A stretch of 64,000 nt of DNA, taken from NCBI GenBank assembly GCA_016710685.1, contig JADJVC010000010.1:186001-250000 (forward strand), read 5' to 3'. The position numbers and the translations under genes were made by a program. The notes under the pieces were generated by a model that ran no database searches, had not been told where the DNA came from, and was given only the letters and a program-made list of their open reading frames with translations. Each line of letters begins with the position of its first letter. Position 1 is the first letter of the stretch. Positions 44,732-53,715 of the stretch are shown piece by piece. This stretch comes from Flavobacteriales bacterium (GTDB lineage Bacteria > Bacteroidota > Bacteroidia > Flavobacteriales_F > PHOS-HE28).

Positions 44732-45736
44732 CTACGGCCCATACCGCGCCCAAAGCGCCAGCAGGAACAAGCTCCACAACGCGGCATCCGCCCAAGCGGT
44801 GCGCTTGGCGTGCAGTAGGGGGAAGGCTAGGAACATGGACGCCGGCACCGGCAAGCAATGCGGGCGGAATGCGGCGGTCCAGCCACCAGGCGAACAGCGC
44901 CAATAAGCCCATGGCGAAGGCGAACGCGAGGAAGGAGGCGCGGATGTTCTGCACCCGGATGATGCTGCGGGCATAGACGCTTTGGAAGGTGAAGAGCACC
45001 GTGACGGCCAAAACGGCCAAAATGCCGAGCAATATCACACGGTACATCCAGTGCTGGACATGCAACGGGGCATTGTCGCCGAAGTGGAACGAAGCCACCG
45101 GGTTCCACACGCCCGGAAACGCCAATTTCGCCACGCCCCAGCCGATGAACAGCACGGCGGCACCGCCGACGGCGGGAAGGACGTATTCGCGCCAATGGAA
45201 CGGACGGGTAACGGCGATGGTGGCCCAAACCACCACCACGAGGAAAGCATAGGGCAGGTAGAACAGCGCGGCGAGGCCTAGGAGCAAGCCGGCATCGAAG
45301 AGCTTCCCCGGCGCCTCGGCCCGGTTCATGGTGGTCCACGGTTTGGAAATGGCGAACAGCATGGGCAGCGCGCCCACCAATGCGGGTCCGGGTGCCAGCC
45401 CGTGCGGCAACAAGGCCAGCAACAGCGGCAGTAGCATGGAGGAAAGGTGGTTGCGGCGCTCGAACACCTCGGAATCGTTGCCCGTGCGGTCCATGCGGTG
45501 GCCTACCAGTGTAACGAGTGCCATGCTGGTGGCGATGGCGATCCAGGGGTTTACGGCGAGCAACCAAGCCACTGGCAGGTAAAGGGGCATGCCCTTGGCC
45601 ATCCACGGGGCGAATCCATGGGTGGGCTCGGCCCATGGCGCGCCCAAGCCGCCAGCGCCGGGAAAAGGAGCAGCACCAGCAAGGGTCCCAGAAAGATCAG
45701 CACGGGCCGGTCCTGCCTCAAGAGCTTGGTCAACAT
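44732..45736 (-). CDS. DUF6427 membrane protein, interrupted by two frameshifts
   Basis: The N-terminus MLTKLLRQDRPVLIFLGPLL VLLLF starts a multi-pass membrane protein of about 334 residues once corrected. A first break near 45645 (a G lost from a GGG(G) run) separates LFPALAAW from GAPWAEPTHGFAPWMAKGMP. A second near 44840 separates RRIPPALLAGAG from ASMFLAFPLLHAKRTAWADA, which leads to the stop at 44732. About nine membrane segments. The family occurs in Flavobacteriia beside DUF6341 and purD, exactly as here, and its function is unknown. Confidence 0.7.
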
Positions 45737-45776
45737 GCGGAATTAAGCGGATTTGCGATCCGGATCCGTGCAACCC

Positions 45777-45784
45777 TATCTTCG
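45777..45784 (+). promoter_or_regulatory. -7 promoter box TATCTTCG of the DUF6341 gene
   Basis: An exact TAnnTTYG match with TTTG at 45752-45755 as -33 element, spaced by 21 bases. The ATG lies 21 bases downstream. Confidence 0.65.
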
Positions 45785-45805
45785 CCGCGCATTAAACCCA
45801 CGGTC

Positions 45806-45985
45806 ATGGAATCGGTTTTCTTCGGCATCGGACATTTTCTACAAGCCACCTTCGAGATCATCGTGGGCTTTGGCTGGACTATCCCGGTGATCTTCATTGC
45901 GGTACTGCTCTTCGGCATGGCTTACTGGCTGTACACCCAAACGGTGTTCACGCGCAAGAGCAAGGAGCGCGGCGGTTTCATTTGA
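45806..45985 (+). CDS. DUF6341 small membrane protein
   Basis: 59 residues: MESVFFGIGHFLQATFEIIV, one membrane helix (about 22-43), and a polar C-terminus TRKSKERGGFI. Size, the aromatic N-terminal amphipathic helix and the position between DUF6427 and purD genes identify it as the DUF6341 family of Flavobacteriia. No function is known. Its stop overlaps the purD stop region by 8 bases, tail to tail. Confidence 0.75.
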   Translation: MESVFFGIGHFLQATFEIIVGFGWTIPVIFIAVLLFGMAYWLYTQTVFTRKSKERGGFI

Positions 45986-47294
45986 CCTCTGCCGGTGCGG
46001 CGGGGCCGTTTTTTGGTGTGGGCTTGCGCAGCAGGTCGTGGCCTATGTCCGTGCGGTGGTATTTCCCTTGATAGTCGATAAGGGCGACGTTTTTGTAACA
46101 GTTGATAATGGCGTGCTCGATGTCTTTTCCGAAGGCAGATACCGAGAGCACCCTGCCGCCGTTGGTCACCAGTTCGTCCGCGACTTCCGCCGTACCGCTT
46201 TGGAACACCAAGGCATCGCGTACCATTTCCAGGCCCACGATGGGCTTGCCGGCCTCATAAGCACCGGGGTATCCTTCCGAAGCCAGCACCACCGTGGCGC
46301 AGGTACGGTCGTCGGTGTCCACGTGGCGTTCGCTTAGTGTGCCTGTGGCGATGCCTTCGAAGAGGTCCATGAGATCGCTGCGCAAGCGCGGTAAAATGGC
46401 TTGCGTCTCCGGATCGCCGAGGCGCACGTTGTATTCGATCACATAGGGATCGCCGTCCACGTTCATCAGCCCCAAGAAGAGGAAACCGCTGAAGGGGATG
46501 CCGTCGCTGCGCAGGCCGCGCACCGTTGGCACGGCGATGCGGTCATTCACCTTGCCCATGAAATCCTTGTCTGCGAAAGGGGCGGGGCTTACCGCGCCCA
46601 TGCCGCCGGTGTTGGGGCCAGCGTCACCGTTGCCGATGCGCTTGTAGTCCTTCGCGCTGGGCAGCATTTTGAAGTGCTCGCCGTCTGTGATGAGGAATGC
46701 TGAAAGCTCGATGCCCTTGAGGTACTGCTCGATCAGCACGCGCTCGCTGGCGGGATCCTTGCCGCCCAGCATGCTCTTCAGCGCTTCCTTGGCTTCGTCC
46801 TTGGTCTGCGCGATCACCACGCCCTTGCCCTGCGCAAGTCCATCGGCCTTGATGACATAAGGCGAAGGCATACGGTCGATGTGCAATTGGGCTTCGGCGA
46901 GTTCACCGCGGCCGAACGCACGGAACGCGGCGGTGGGAATGTTGTGGCGTAACATGAACTCCTTGGCGAATTCCTTGCTGCCTTCCAGCTTGGCACCAGC
47001 GGCCTTGGGGCCGATCACGATAACGCCTTTCAGCTTGGGGTCTTCCGCGATGCGGTCGTGCAGGCCGTCGGTGAGCGGCGCTTCGGGGCCCACCACCACC
47101 ATGCGGATCTTCTTGTCCAACATGAACTTGCGCAATGCAGTAGGATCATGGAGGTCCAAGTTGACATTACGCCCATGGCGCAGTGTGCCGGGGTTGCCGG
47201 GTGCCACGTAGAGCTCGTCGAGCATGGAGCTTTGGGCGAGTTTCCAAGCCAAGGCGTTCTCTCTTCCGCCGCTACCGATCAATAAAACGTTCAT
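45978..47294 (-). CDS. purD: Phosphoribosylamine-glycine ligase
   Basis: 438 residues from the ATG at 47292-47294 (MNVLLIGSGGRENALAWKL). It joins glycine to phosphoribosylamine, the second step of purine synthesis. ATP-grasp motifs are clear: MVVVGPEAPLTDGLHDRIAE, SPYVIKADGLAQGKGVVIAQ, SDGIPFSGFLFLGLM and EYNVRLGDPETQAILPRL. Length is normal. A palindrome lies directly upstream of its start. Confidence 0.95.
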   Translation of the reverse strand: MNVLLIGSGGRENALAWKLAQSSMLDELYVAPGNPGTLRHGRNVNLDLHDPTALRKFMLDKKIRMVVVGPEAPLTDGLHDRIAEDPKLKGVIVIGPKAAGAKLEGSKEFAKEFMLRHNIPTAAFRAFGRGELAEAQLHIDRMPSPYVIKADGLAQGKGVVIAQTKDEAKEALKSMLGGKDPASERVLIEQYLKGIELSAFLITDGEHFKMLPSAKDYKRIGNGDAGPNTGGMGAVSPAPFADKDFMGKVNDRIAVPTVRGLRSDGIPFSGFLFLGLMNVDGDPYVIEYNVRLGDPETQAILPRLRSDLMDLFEGIATGTLSERHVDTDDRTCATVVLASEGYPGAYEAGKPIVGLEMVRDALVFQSGTAEVADELVTNGGRVLSVSAFGKDIEHAIINCYKNVALIDYQGKYHRTDIGHDLLRKPTPKNGPAAPAEVK

Positions 47295-47300
47295 GCCGAA

Positions 47301-47319
47301 TTCCTTTGCCACAAAGGAA
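47301..47319. promoter_or_regulatory. Palindrome at the purD promoter
   Basis: TTCCTTTGCCACAAAGGAA, an exact inverted repeat of 8-base arms with a 3-base centre, 6 bases upstream of the purD ATG. On the minus strand one arm reads TTCCTTTG, which is also a 7-of-8 match to the -7 box, so a bound repressor could cover the promoter. Confidence 0.5.
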
Positions 47320-47616
47320 CGAACGCGTGCGGTTAAGGGCGGGTGAAGTTTCCAACAATGGGGGCGGCAACTATTAGCCAACGTGGTTGAACACGCGTCC
47401 GGGTCCGTTCAATCCAAAGCGTACGAAAATACCGGCATAAAAAATTGAATGTAAGAAAAACTTAGAAAAGCCTGTTAAGTTCTTTTTTCGAAACTTGGGC
47501 ATCACAATGGAATGCTTCACCACATATTTTGAAGATTGCCAACTTCAGCTGCGAAGTGCCAAGCGGGTCTTCCAAGTGCCGAAGAAGCGGTGACTAAGAA
47601 AGGAGAAAAAAAGAAT
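47320..47616. other. Intergenic region, divergent, little recognised
   Basis: About 300 bases between purD and the T9SS gene, AT-rich in its right half. I see no clear -7 box for the rightward gene. An AAGGAG at 47599-47604, 12 bases before the ATG, looks like a Shine-Dalgarno sequence, which is rare among the starts in this window. Confidence 0.4.
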
Positions 47617-48610
47617 ATGCTCAAAGCACTCCTTCCTTCCTTGACAAACCTAACCACTCGCACCATGCCCTTGGCGCTTGTGGTAGGCCTCGCTGTGGAA
47701 GCGACGGCACAGAACCTCGTTCCCAACGGTAGTTTTGAAGATACCGTGAATTGCGATGTATCTACGCAGTGCAGCTTGTTGAAGGCGATGCATTGGTACA
47801 ATGCCAATTGGGGAACTTCCCCTGATGTCTGGGACGTTGACCTTGATCGCAGTTGTGGGTATCCTATGGACCCGTCGAACCCGGAGGAAATCGGATTCCT
47901 GAATGCCCAAGATGGTACGCGCTATGCGGGTGAATACTTTTGGGATGGCCCCGGCAATTCGGGTAACGAATATGCCATGGTGCAGCTTACGGAACCGTTG
48001 GTCGCTGGCCAGGCCTATAGGATGTCCCTTTACTATTCGCTTTCGAATTTTGCCTTGGCTGTGGACCACATTGGTGTTTGGTTCGGAACAGACAGCCTCC
48101 ACGGCAATACACCGGGTCGTTTGGACGAAGTGCCACAACTAAAACTCCGCGATCCGCTGCACACCTATCTTACAGTGGATGACGCTTGGGTGCAATTGAC
48201 GGATACCTTGGTCGCCGCAGGGGGTGAACAATGGATGGTGATCGGTAATTTTGACGAAGCTGATTCCATCAACGGTATCACCGTCCATCCGGGAAACTAC
48301 CTCATAGCGTATTACTTTTTCGATAATATCTCCCTGACCCGCGTAAGCGATGTCGGTATCGATGAGGTGAAAACAAATGTGTGGTGGAACGGAAAAGGCA
48401 TCAGTATTAACGCGGCGCGCAATGGCCCCCTGCACCTATCCTTATGGGGATATGTCAGGTCGGATGTTGGCCACTTCCGAGTGGGAACAGGGGGCGAACC
48501 ACAGGCACTGGCCGGGGCCCCCATTGTCCGATGGGGTATACATCCTGCGGATACAAGGTGGTGGTCGGAACCAGGCAGTGAAGTTTGTCAAGGAAGAAGG
48601 AGGGCTTTGA
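47617..48610 (+). CDS. Secreted protein with T9SS type A sorting domain, one frameshift
   Basis: From ATG 47617: a signal peptide ending VVGLAVEATA|QN, then a carbohydrate-binding-like beta-sandwich (NLVPNGSFEDTVNCDVSTQC, YAMVQLTEPLVAGQAYRMSL, YYFFDNISLTRV). At the GGGG run 48446-48449 one base is in excess; removing it gives LWDMSGRMLATSEWEQG...LSDGVYILRIQGGG and a stop at 48610, a normal type A C-terminal signal that is cut and replaced by an A-LPS anchor. About 330 residues. A surface adhesin or binding protein is likely; the ligand is unknown. Confidence 0.75.
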
Positions 48611-48628
48611 GCGCAAAACTCAAAAAAA

Positions 48629-49003
48629 ATGAAGAAGTACATCATGCTTGCCGCATTGTGCGCGAGCACCATGAGTGTAAAGTCCCAGTTGTGGGATACT
48701 AACGGAATGGTGCCATCATTCCCGGTACCAATTTCCTCGGTACAACGAATTCGGTTCCGATTGATTTCCGTACCGACAACATCTTCCGTGCACGGATCAA
48801 TCGAGCGGTTACGTATCCGACTCTCAAAGGCTTTAATTCTGTGGTCGCAGACGGATTTACCTTACTCTCGCCGAATGCGAGCTTTTTAGCCAGCGCCCCT
48901 TATGGTCCATTCAGTCGCTTGCATTTGGCGGATGGCACGCCCGATACCCAGAACTCCGGGTACCGGCCGTGGCAGCGCACGGGGGGGCCGCAAGAAACTT
49001 AAG
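48629..49003 (+). pseudogene. Truncated secreted protein gene
   Basis: Starts MKKYIMLAALCASTMSVKSQ with a signal peptide. After a base loss in GGAA at 48705-48707 the reading continues NGAIIPGTNFLGTTNSVPID, FRTDNIFRARI, GFNSVVADGFTLLSPNASFL and NSGYRPWQRTGGPQET, then a stop at 49001-49003. The GTTNxxPxDFRTDNxxRxRI pattern is known from long Bacteroidota surface proteins of several hundred residues; here only the first 125 or so remain, and the gene ends in a G7 run 47 bases before the opposite gene. It is either a deletion remnant or a mis-assembly. Confidence 0.6.
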
Positions 49004-49049
49004 TCGTTCCGCACCAACTCAAGATGCAAACTGGACTCCTCAAGGTCGC

Positions 49050-49679
49050 TTACTTCCTCGCCTCCCCGCGCTTAATGCCGCAGCCAATGTTCCGCGTAGT
49101 AGCGGGTTCCGGAGTTTTTCCAGCGGCCACAGCTGCCATTGCATCGTTCAACCAATGGGCCTTCACAGCCGAAGGACTTTCCACATTGTCGTCGATGGCG
49201 CCTTTGTAAGCGAGCTTCAGGTCTTTGGTGAAGAGGTACACGTGCGGTGTGGTGCGCGCTCCGAAGGCATCGGCCATGGCGTGGCCTTGGTCCAGCAGGT
49301 AATGGCCTGCGTAGCCTTGCTCTTTGTATTGTTGCTGCATGTCGGCGAAGCTGTCGCCTGCGTCACGCTTGGCGTCGTTGCTGTTTACCAGCACAAAGCC
49401 GATGCCTTTGTCGGCGCAGTCCTTGGCAAGGGCAGGGTAGCGGCCTTGCCAGCCTTCACTGCCTTCGCTGCCTACTACGAAAGGACAGGTGTTGCAGCTG
49501 AAGATCACCAACAGTCCGTTGGCCCCGGTGATGGAGCGCAAGTCTGTTTCATCCCCGGTGATGTCCTTCAGTTTCAGTTCGGTGGCGGGTGCAGCATCGC
49601 CGATGGCGAGATCGGGCAGTTCCTTGTTCGTAACGGGAATGGAAAGGAGTGCGGCGCAGGCGAGGATTTTGAGGAACAT
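49050..49679 (-). CDS. Secreted thioredoxin-like (redoxin) protein
   Basis: 209 residues with a signal peptide (MFLKILACAALLSIPV). The thioredoxin fold shows LVIFSCNTCPFVVGSEG, so the active site is CNTC, then IGFVLVNSNDAKRDAGDSFA, YLLDQGHAMADAFGARTTPH with the cis-Pro, and VYLFTKDLKLAYKGAIDDN. The C-terminal TRNIGCGIKR is typical of this AhpC/TSA-like group. It probably acts in the periplasm on disulfides or peroxides; the exact substrate is unknown. Confidence 0.88.
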   Translation of the reverse strand: MFLKILACAALLSIPVTNKELPDLAIGDAAPATELKLKDITGDETDLRSITGANGLLVIFSCNTCPFVVGSEGSEGWQGRYPALAKDCADKGIGFVLVNSNDAKRDAGDSFADMQQQYKEQGYAGHYLLDQGHAMADAFGARTTPHVYLFTKDLKLAYKGAIDDNVESPSAVKAHWLNDAMAAVAAGKTPEPATTRNIGCGIKRGEARK

Positions 49680-49985
49680 GTTTGGTCGGGTTGGAAATTG
49701 AAAAGGGGAGAGTCACAAGGTAAGGAGAAGATTGGTTTCCGACTGATGCATTTGGCAGTGGCAGTTGGCAGTAGGCGGTTGCAGTAGGCAGTGGCAGTTG
49801 GCAGCGGCAGTTGGCAGCTGGTCGGCAGTCACGGTACTCGGTACCCGATAACCTGTACCAGAAACTAGATCACCACCATAAACTTCAAATCATCCTAACC
49901 CAGATCAATCAGCGTTCCATCAACGGATCACCAAATCAAAGATCGCTTCATTCCCATGCCTACGGCAGGTAAGCTCGCGAACAGG
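49680..49985. repeat. Composite repeat element, copy 1, intergenic
   Basis: 306 bases without a gene. From about 49753 to 49835 the hexa/heptamer GGCAGT(T/A)G is repeated irregularly about ten times. It is followed by ACTCGGTACCCGATAACCTG (about 49837-49856) and then ATCACCACC. The same order of modules occurs at 51655-51710 (inverted) and 63534-63632 (inside fdhD). Confidence 0.8.
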
Positions 49986-51533
49986 TTAGAGCGGAATATT
50001 CCCGTGCTTTTTGCGCGGCAGTTTTTGCGCTTTGTTGCGCAACATGCGCAGGGACTCGATCACCTTGATGCGCGTGTCGCAAGGCCGGATCACTTCATCG
50101 ATGAAGCCACGCGCTGCGGCTTCGTAGGGGTTCGCGAACTTTTCCTTGTATTCGTTCTCCTTCTCCGCAAGTTTCTCCGCCGGCTTTTCGGCTTTGCCGA
50201 TCTCGTGGCGGAAGATGATCTCGGCGGCGCCTTTCGCGCCCATCACGGCGATCTCGGCGGCGGGCCAAGCGAAGTTCATGTCGCAGCCGATGTGCTTGCT
50301 GTTCATCACGTCGTACGCGCCGCCGTAGGCTTTGCGGGTGATCACGGTGATGCGCGGCACGGTGGCTTCGCTGAAGGCGTAGAGCAGCTTCGCGCCATGG
50401 TCAATGATGCCGCGCCACTCCTGGTCGGTGCCGGGCAGGAAGCCGGGCACGTCCACGAAGACGAGCAGCGGTATGTTGAACGCATCGCAGAACCGCACGA
50501 AGCGCGCGGCCTTGATGGAGGCATCGATGTCCAGCACACCGGCGAGTACCGCGGGCTGGTTGGCCACGCAGCCCACCACTTCACCGGCCACGCGGGCAAA
50601 GCCCACCACCATGTTGCGGGCGTATTCGGCATGCACCTCCATGCTGCTGTCGGGGTCGATCACCGCGTTCATCACCTCGCGTATGTCGTAAGGCTGGTTG
50701 GGGTTTTCCGGCAGAATGCTGTCCAAAGTGGGACGGCTTTCATCACCCGGCTCGTATACGAATGCGGGCGCTTTTTCTTCGCAGTTGTTCGGCATAAAGC
50801 CGACCAGTTTGCGCAACATGTCCAAGGCGGCAAGCTCGTTGGCGGCGGTGAAGTGGGCTACGCCGCTTTTGGCCGCGTGGGTGGAAGCACCGCCGAGTTC
50901 TTCGGAGGTCACCTCTTCGTGCGTCACGGTTTTCACCACGTTGGGCCCGGTAACGAACATGTAGCTGGTGCCTTCCACCATGAGCACCATGTCCGTGAGG
51001 GCGGGGCTGTACACGGCACCGCCGGCGCACGGCCCCATGATGGCGCTGATCTGCGGCACCACGCCACTGGCCATCACGTTGCGGTGGAAGATGTCCGCAT
51101 AGCCGCCCAAGGAAACCACGCCCTCCTGGATGCGTGCGCCGCCGCTGTCGTTAAGGCCGATCACCGGGCCGCCATTGCGCATGGCGAGGTCCATGATGCG
51201 GCAGATCTTGGCGGCATGTGCCTCTGCGAGCGATCCGCCCAGCACGGTGAAATCCTGCGAGAATACATAAACGGTTCGGCCGTTGATGGTGCCGTGTCCG
51301 GTGATCACACCGTCGCCGAGGAACACTTGCTTGTCCAGCCCGAAGCTGGTGCTGCGGTGCGCCACCAGCTGGCCGATCTCCTGGAAGGATCCTTCGTCCA
51401 GCAACAAGTGCAGGCGCTCGCGTGCGGTGAGCTTGCCTTTCTTGTGTTGCGCTTCAATGCGGTCGTCGCCGCCGCCCTTCAATGCTTGTTGGGCTTTTGT
51501 GGCGAGCAGGTCGAATTGGTCTTTCATGGCCAT
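49986..51533 (-). CDS. Acyl-CoA carboxylase beta subunit (propionyl/methylmalonyl-CoA type carboxyltransferase)
   Basis: 515 residues. The crotonase-like carboxyltransferase domains read KLTARERLHLLLDEGSFQEI, GPVIGLNDSGGARIQEGVVS, IMGPCAGGAVYSPALTDMVL, and in the C-half VDVPGFLPGTDQEWRGIIDH and ARVAGEVVGCVANQ. It transfers carboxyl groups from biotin to propionyl-CoA or a similar acyl-CoA. The biotin carboxylase and biotin carrier genes are not in the window. The C-terminal ENEYKEKFANPYEAAARGFI is characteristic of propionyl-CoA carboxylases and related decarboxylases. Confidence 0.92.
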   Translation of the reverse strand: MAMKDQFDLLATKAQQALKGGGDDRIEAQHKKGKLTARERLHLLLDEGSFQEIGQLVAHRSTSFGLDKQVFLGDGVITGHGTINGRTVYVFSQDFTVLGGSLAEAHAAKICRIMDLAMRNGGPVIGLNDSGGARIQEGVVSLGGYADIFHRNVMASGVVPQISAIMGPCAGGAVYSPALTDMVLMVEGTSYMFVTGPNVVKTVTHEEVTSEELGGASTHAAKSGVAHFTAANELAALDMLRKLVGFMPNNCEEKAPAFVYEPGDESRPTLDSILPENPNQPYDIREVMNAVIDPDSSMEVHAEYARNMVVGFARVAGEVVGCVANQPAVLAGVLDIDASIKAARFVRFCDAFNIPLLVFVDVPGFLPGTDQEWRGIIDHGAKLLYAFSEATVPRITVITRKAYGGAYDVMNSKHIGCDMNFAWPAAEIAVMGAKGAAEIIFRHEIGKAEKPAEKLAEKENEYKEKFANPYEAAARGFIDEVIRPCDTRIKVIESLRMLRNKAQKLPRKKHGNIPL

Positions 51534-51566
51534 GCCTTAGCGGCCCGCGTTGGTGTTGGGCGCGGC

Positions 51567-51574
51567 CAAATGTA
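51567..51574 (-). promoter_or_regulatory. -7 promoter box TACATTTG of the carboxylase gene
   Basis: An exact TAnnTTTG match on the minus strand, 33 bases upstream of the ATG. Confidence 0.6.
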
Positions 51575-51654
51575 GGGGAGGAGGATCGGTGGGGGGAACG
51601 CTGATGGCGCTGATATATAGGATGAACGATGATCGGAAGTGAGTTGAATTGCTG

Positions 51655-51710
51655 ATACAGGGTATCGGGTAATGAGTATCGCGTACTGCCACTGCAAACT
51701 GCCAACTTCC
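51655..51710. repeat. Composite repeat element, copy 2, inverted, intergenic
   Basis: Read on the minus strand it goes AAGTTGGCAGTTTGCAGTGG CAGT, then ACGCGATACTCATTACCCGA TACCCTG: the same two modules, in the same order, as at 49753-49856 and 63534-63590. Confidence 0.75.
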
Positions 51711-51743
51711 CTGCATCATTCTTCCCGCAAGGCCTAAGCCCGC

Positions 51744-51751
51744 TACATTCG
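51744..51751 (+). promoter_or_regulatory. -7 promoter box TACATTCG of the sensor kinase gene
   Basis: An exact TAnnTTYG match 6 bases before the ATG at 51758. Confidence 0.6.
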
Positions 51752-51757
51752 TGGCCC

Positions 51758-53671
51758 ATGGCTTTCCGGTTCGCCGATCTTCCCATCCGCACGAAATTCC
51801 TGATCACACTGGGCATTCCGGTGCTGGGATTGGTGCTGTTGATCGGCAAGCAGGTGGATTCCAGCATGAAGCGGACGGACGTGCTGGGCTATGTGTCGCT
51901 GCAAGCGCGGAACATCCGTGTGATCGGCGACGTTGTGGACGCCTTGCAGGAAGAAGGGGCGATGACGGTGGCCACCTTGGAAAAGGTGATGCCCACGGAC
52001 AATTACCTGTCGGTGGCGCGGCTGAAATCGGACGGTTTCATAGCGCGGCTGAACGACCCCGTGCTGCAGATCGAAGCGCGTTTGCGGAGCGAGGACGTGC
52101 TGCAACCTTTGGTGCGCTTGCGCAAACGGATCACCGGCCGGGAGATCAGCGCAAAGGAGGCGGAAGAAACCTACCGCACCATGGAAATCGGTCTGCTGGC
52201 CAACTTGGGCGCGGTTTCCAAACAGGCACAGGACCCGGAGACGAACACCCGGCTGTTCGCCCACCAGAGCTTGGTGAACGCCAAGGACGCATTGAGCGAC
52301 GTACGCACACGGGTTTTGCGCGGTGTTGCGGACTCCTCCTTCACCGTGGCCGACCTCGGCGAACTGAATGAGCGCATCGCGCAATATGAAACGAACAGCG
52401 TGTTGTTCCGCCGCGACGCCTCTCCGGACGTGTTGGAATACTACCGGTCGACCTTTCAAGGTCCGGAGGTGAACTTCATGCGATCCATGGTCGGCACGAT
52501 CCACGAGAAGGGCGGTGTAAGCGGGCTGTCCACGGCACCGGCGGAATGGTGGGACCTCAGCGGGCAGGCCATGGGGCGGTTGCGGCAGGTGGAGGAGCGC
52601 TCCATCGACTCCATCATCGTGGCCAGCGAGGAAGTGTCGCACGATGCACAATGGCGTTTGCTCCTGGTGTTGGCAGCGCTTGTGGGCGTGGTGGCCGCTG
52701 TGCTGGTGATGGCGGTGGTGCTGATGCGCGGGCTGCGCAACACGGTGAACGAGGTGACGGATGCCGCTACTTCGCTTGCCATGGGTGATGCGCGCGCCCG
52801 CGTGCCCGTGGATTCCAACGACGAGGTGGGCCAGATGGCGCGCTCCTTCAACGTTATGATCGAGAACATCCGCGCGCTTTCCGCCAATGCGGACGCCATC
52901 GGCAAAGGCAATTACGACACGCCGGTATATGTGCGCGGCGAACAGGACGTGCTGGGCCATTCGTTGACGCGGATGCGCGACAACCTGAAAGAGGCCAAGC
53001 AGCGGGACATGGAACACAACCAAGTGCTGCAGGCCGAAAAGGAAAAGCTGGAACAGGCCAACGCGCGAATCGAAACGCTGATCAAGGAGATCCACCACAG
53101 GGTAAAGAACAACCTGCAGGTGGTGGCCAGCCTGCTGCGCTTGCAGAGCGGTACCATTGAAGACGAAAGCCTGCTACAGGTCTTCGCGCAGAGCCAGAGC
53201 CGCGTGGCCTCCATGGCGTTGATCCACGAAAAACTCTACAAGGGCGACGACCTCGCACAAGTGGATCTCAGCAATTACATCAAGGAGCTTTTCACCGAGT
53301 TGATCCAGCTGAACAAAGTGCGTGAGAACATCCGTTACCGCACCGCCATCGATCCCGACCTGGTGCTCGACCTGGATACCATGGTGCCGTTGGGCTTGAT
53401 CCTGAACGAGCTGATCACCAACTCGTTCAAACACGCTTTCAAGAACGGCCGCGAAGGCTTCATCGATCTGCGCATCCACCGCTCCGACGGCAAGCACTTC
53501 GACCTGCACTATGCGGACAATGGCGGCGGCATTACACCGGAACGCGCCAATGCGGATACAGGGACTTTGGGCCGTGGGCTGATCGACAGTTTAGTGGAAC
53601 AGCTCAACGGCTTCATCACCATGGAGAGCGACGGAACCGGCACACGGTACCACATCCGTTTTGGTGGGTAA
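51758..53671 (+). CDS. Sensor histidine kinase (nitrate-sensor-like input, HAMP, HisKA_2)
   Basis: 637 residues. Membrane segment at about 12-30, then a helical periplasmic domain of 270 residues with LQEEGAMTVATLEKV, which resembles the nitrate/nitrite-sensing NIT domain. Second membrane segment at about 305-328, a HAMP linker (TSLAMGDARARVPVDSNDEV), and a coiled coil. The phospho-acceptor box is EIHHRVKNNLQVVASLLRLQ, i.e. HisKA_2, followed by ATPase motifs LILNELITNSFKHAF and ADNGGGI. Kinases of this class often act on regulators without DNA-binding domains. No response regulator is adjacent. Confidence 0.9.
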   Translation: MAFRFADLPIRTKFLITLGIPVLGLVLLIGKQVDSSMKRTDVLGYVSLQARNIRVIGDVVDALQEEGAMTVATLEKVMPTDNYLSVARLKSDGFIARLNDPVLQIEARLRSEDVLQPLVRLRKRITGREISAKEAEETYRTMEIGLLANLGAVSKQAQDPETNTRLFAHQSLVNAKDALSDVRTRVLRGVADSSFTVADLGELNERIAQYETNSVLFRRDASPDVLEYYRSTFQGPEVNFMRSMVGTIHEKGGVSGLSTAPAEWWDLSGQAMGRLRQVEERSIDSIIVASEEVSHDAQWRLLLVLAALVGVVAAVLVMAVVLMRGLRNTVNEVTDAATSLAMGDARARVPVDSNDEVGQMARSFNVMIENIRALSANADAIGKGNYDTPVYVRGEQDVLGHSLTRMRDNLKEAKQRDMEHNQVLQAEKEKLEQANARIETLIKEIHHRVKNNLQVVASLLRLQSGTIEDESLLQVFAQSQSRVASMALIHEKLYKGDDLAQVDLSNYIKELFTELIQLNKVRENIRYRTAIDPDLVLDLDTMVPLGLILNELITNSFKHAFKNGREGFIDLRIHRSDGKHFDLHYADNGGGITPERANADTGTLGRGLIDSLVEQLNGFITMESDGTGTRYHIRFGG

Positions 53672-53715
53672 GACCTGCCCGCACCATAGCTTTCGGCCCG
53701 ATCCAACAAACCACC

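Noticed and set aside
49753..49870. CRISPR array
   Set aside because: The repeated units are 6 to 9 bases long with no regular spacers and no cas genes nearby.
51743..53098. Open frame of 451 codons opposite the sensor kinase
   Set aside because: Antisense of a clear kinase gene; composition rich in His, Arg and Val, no domain seen.
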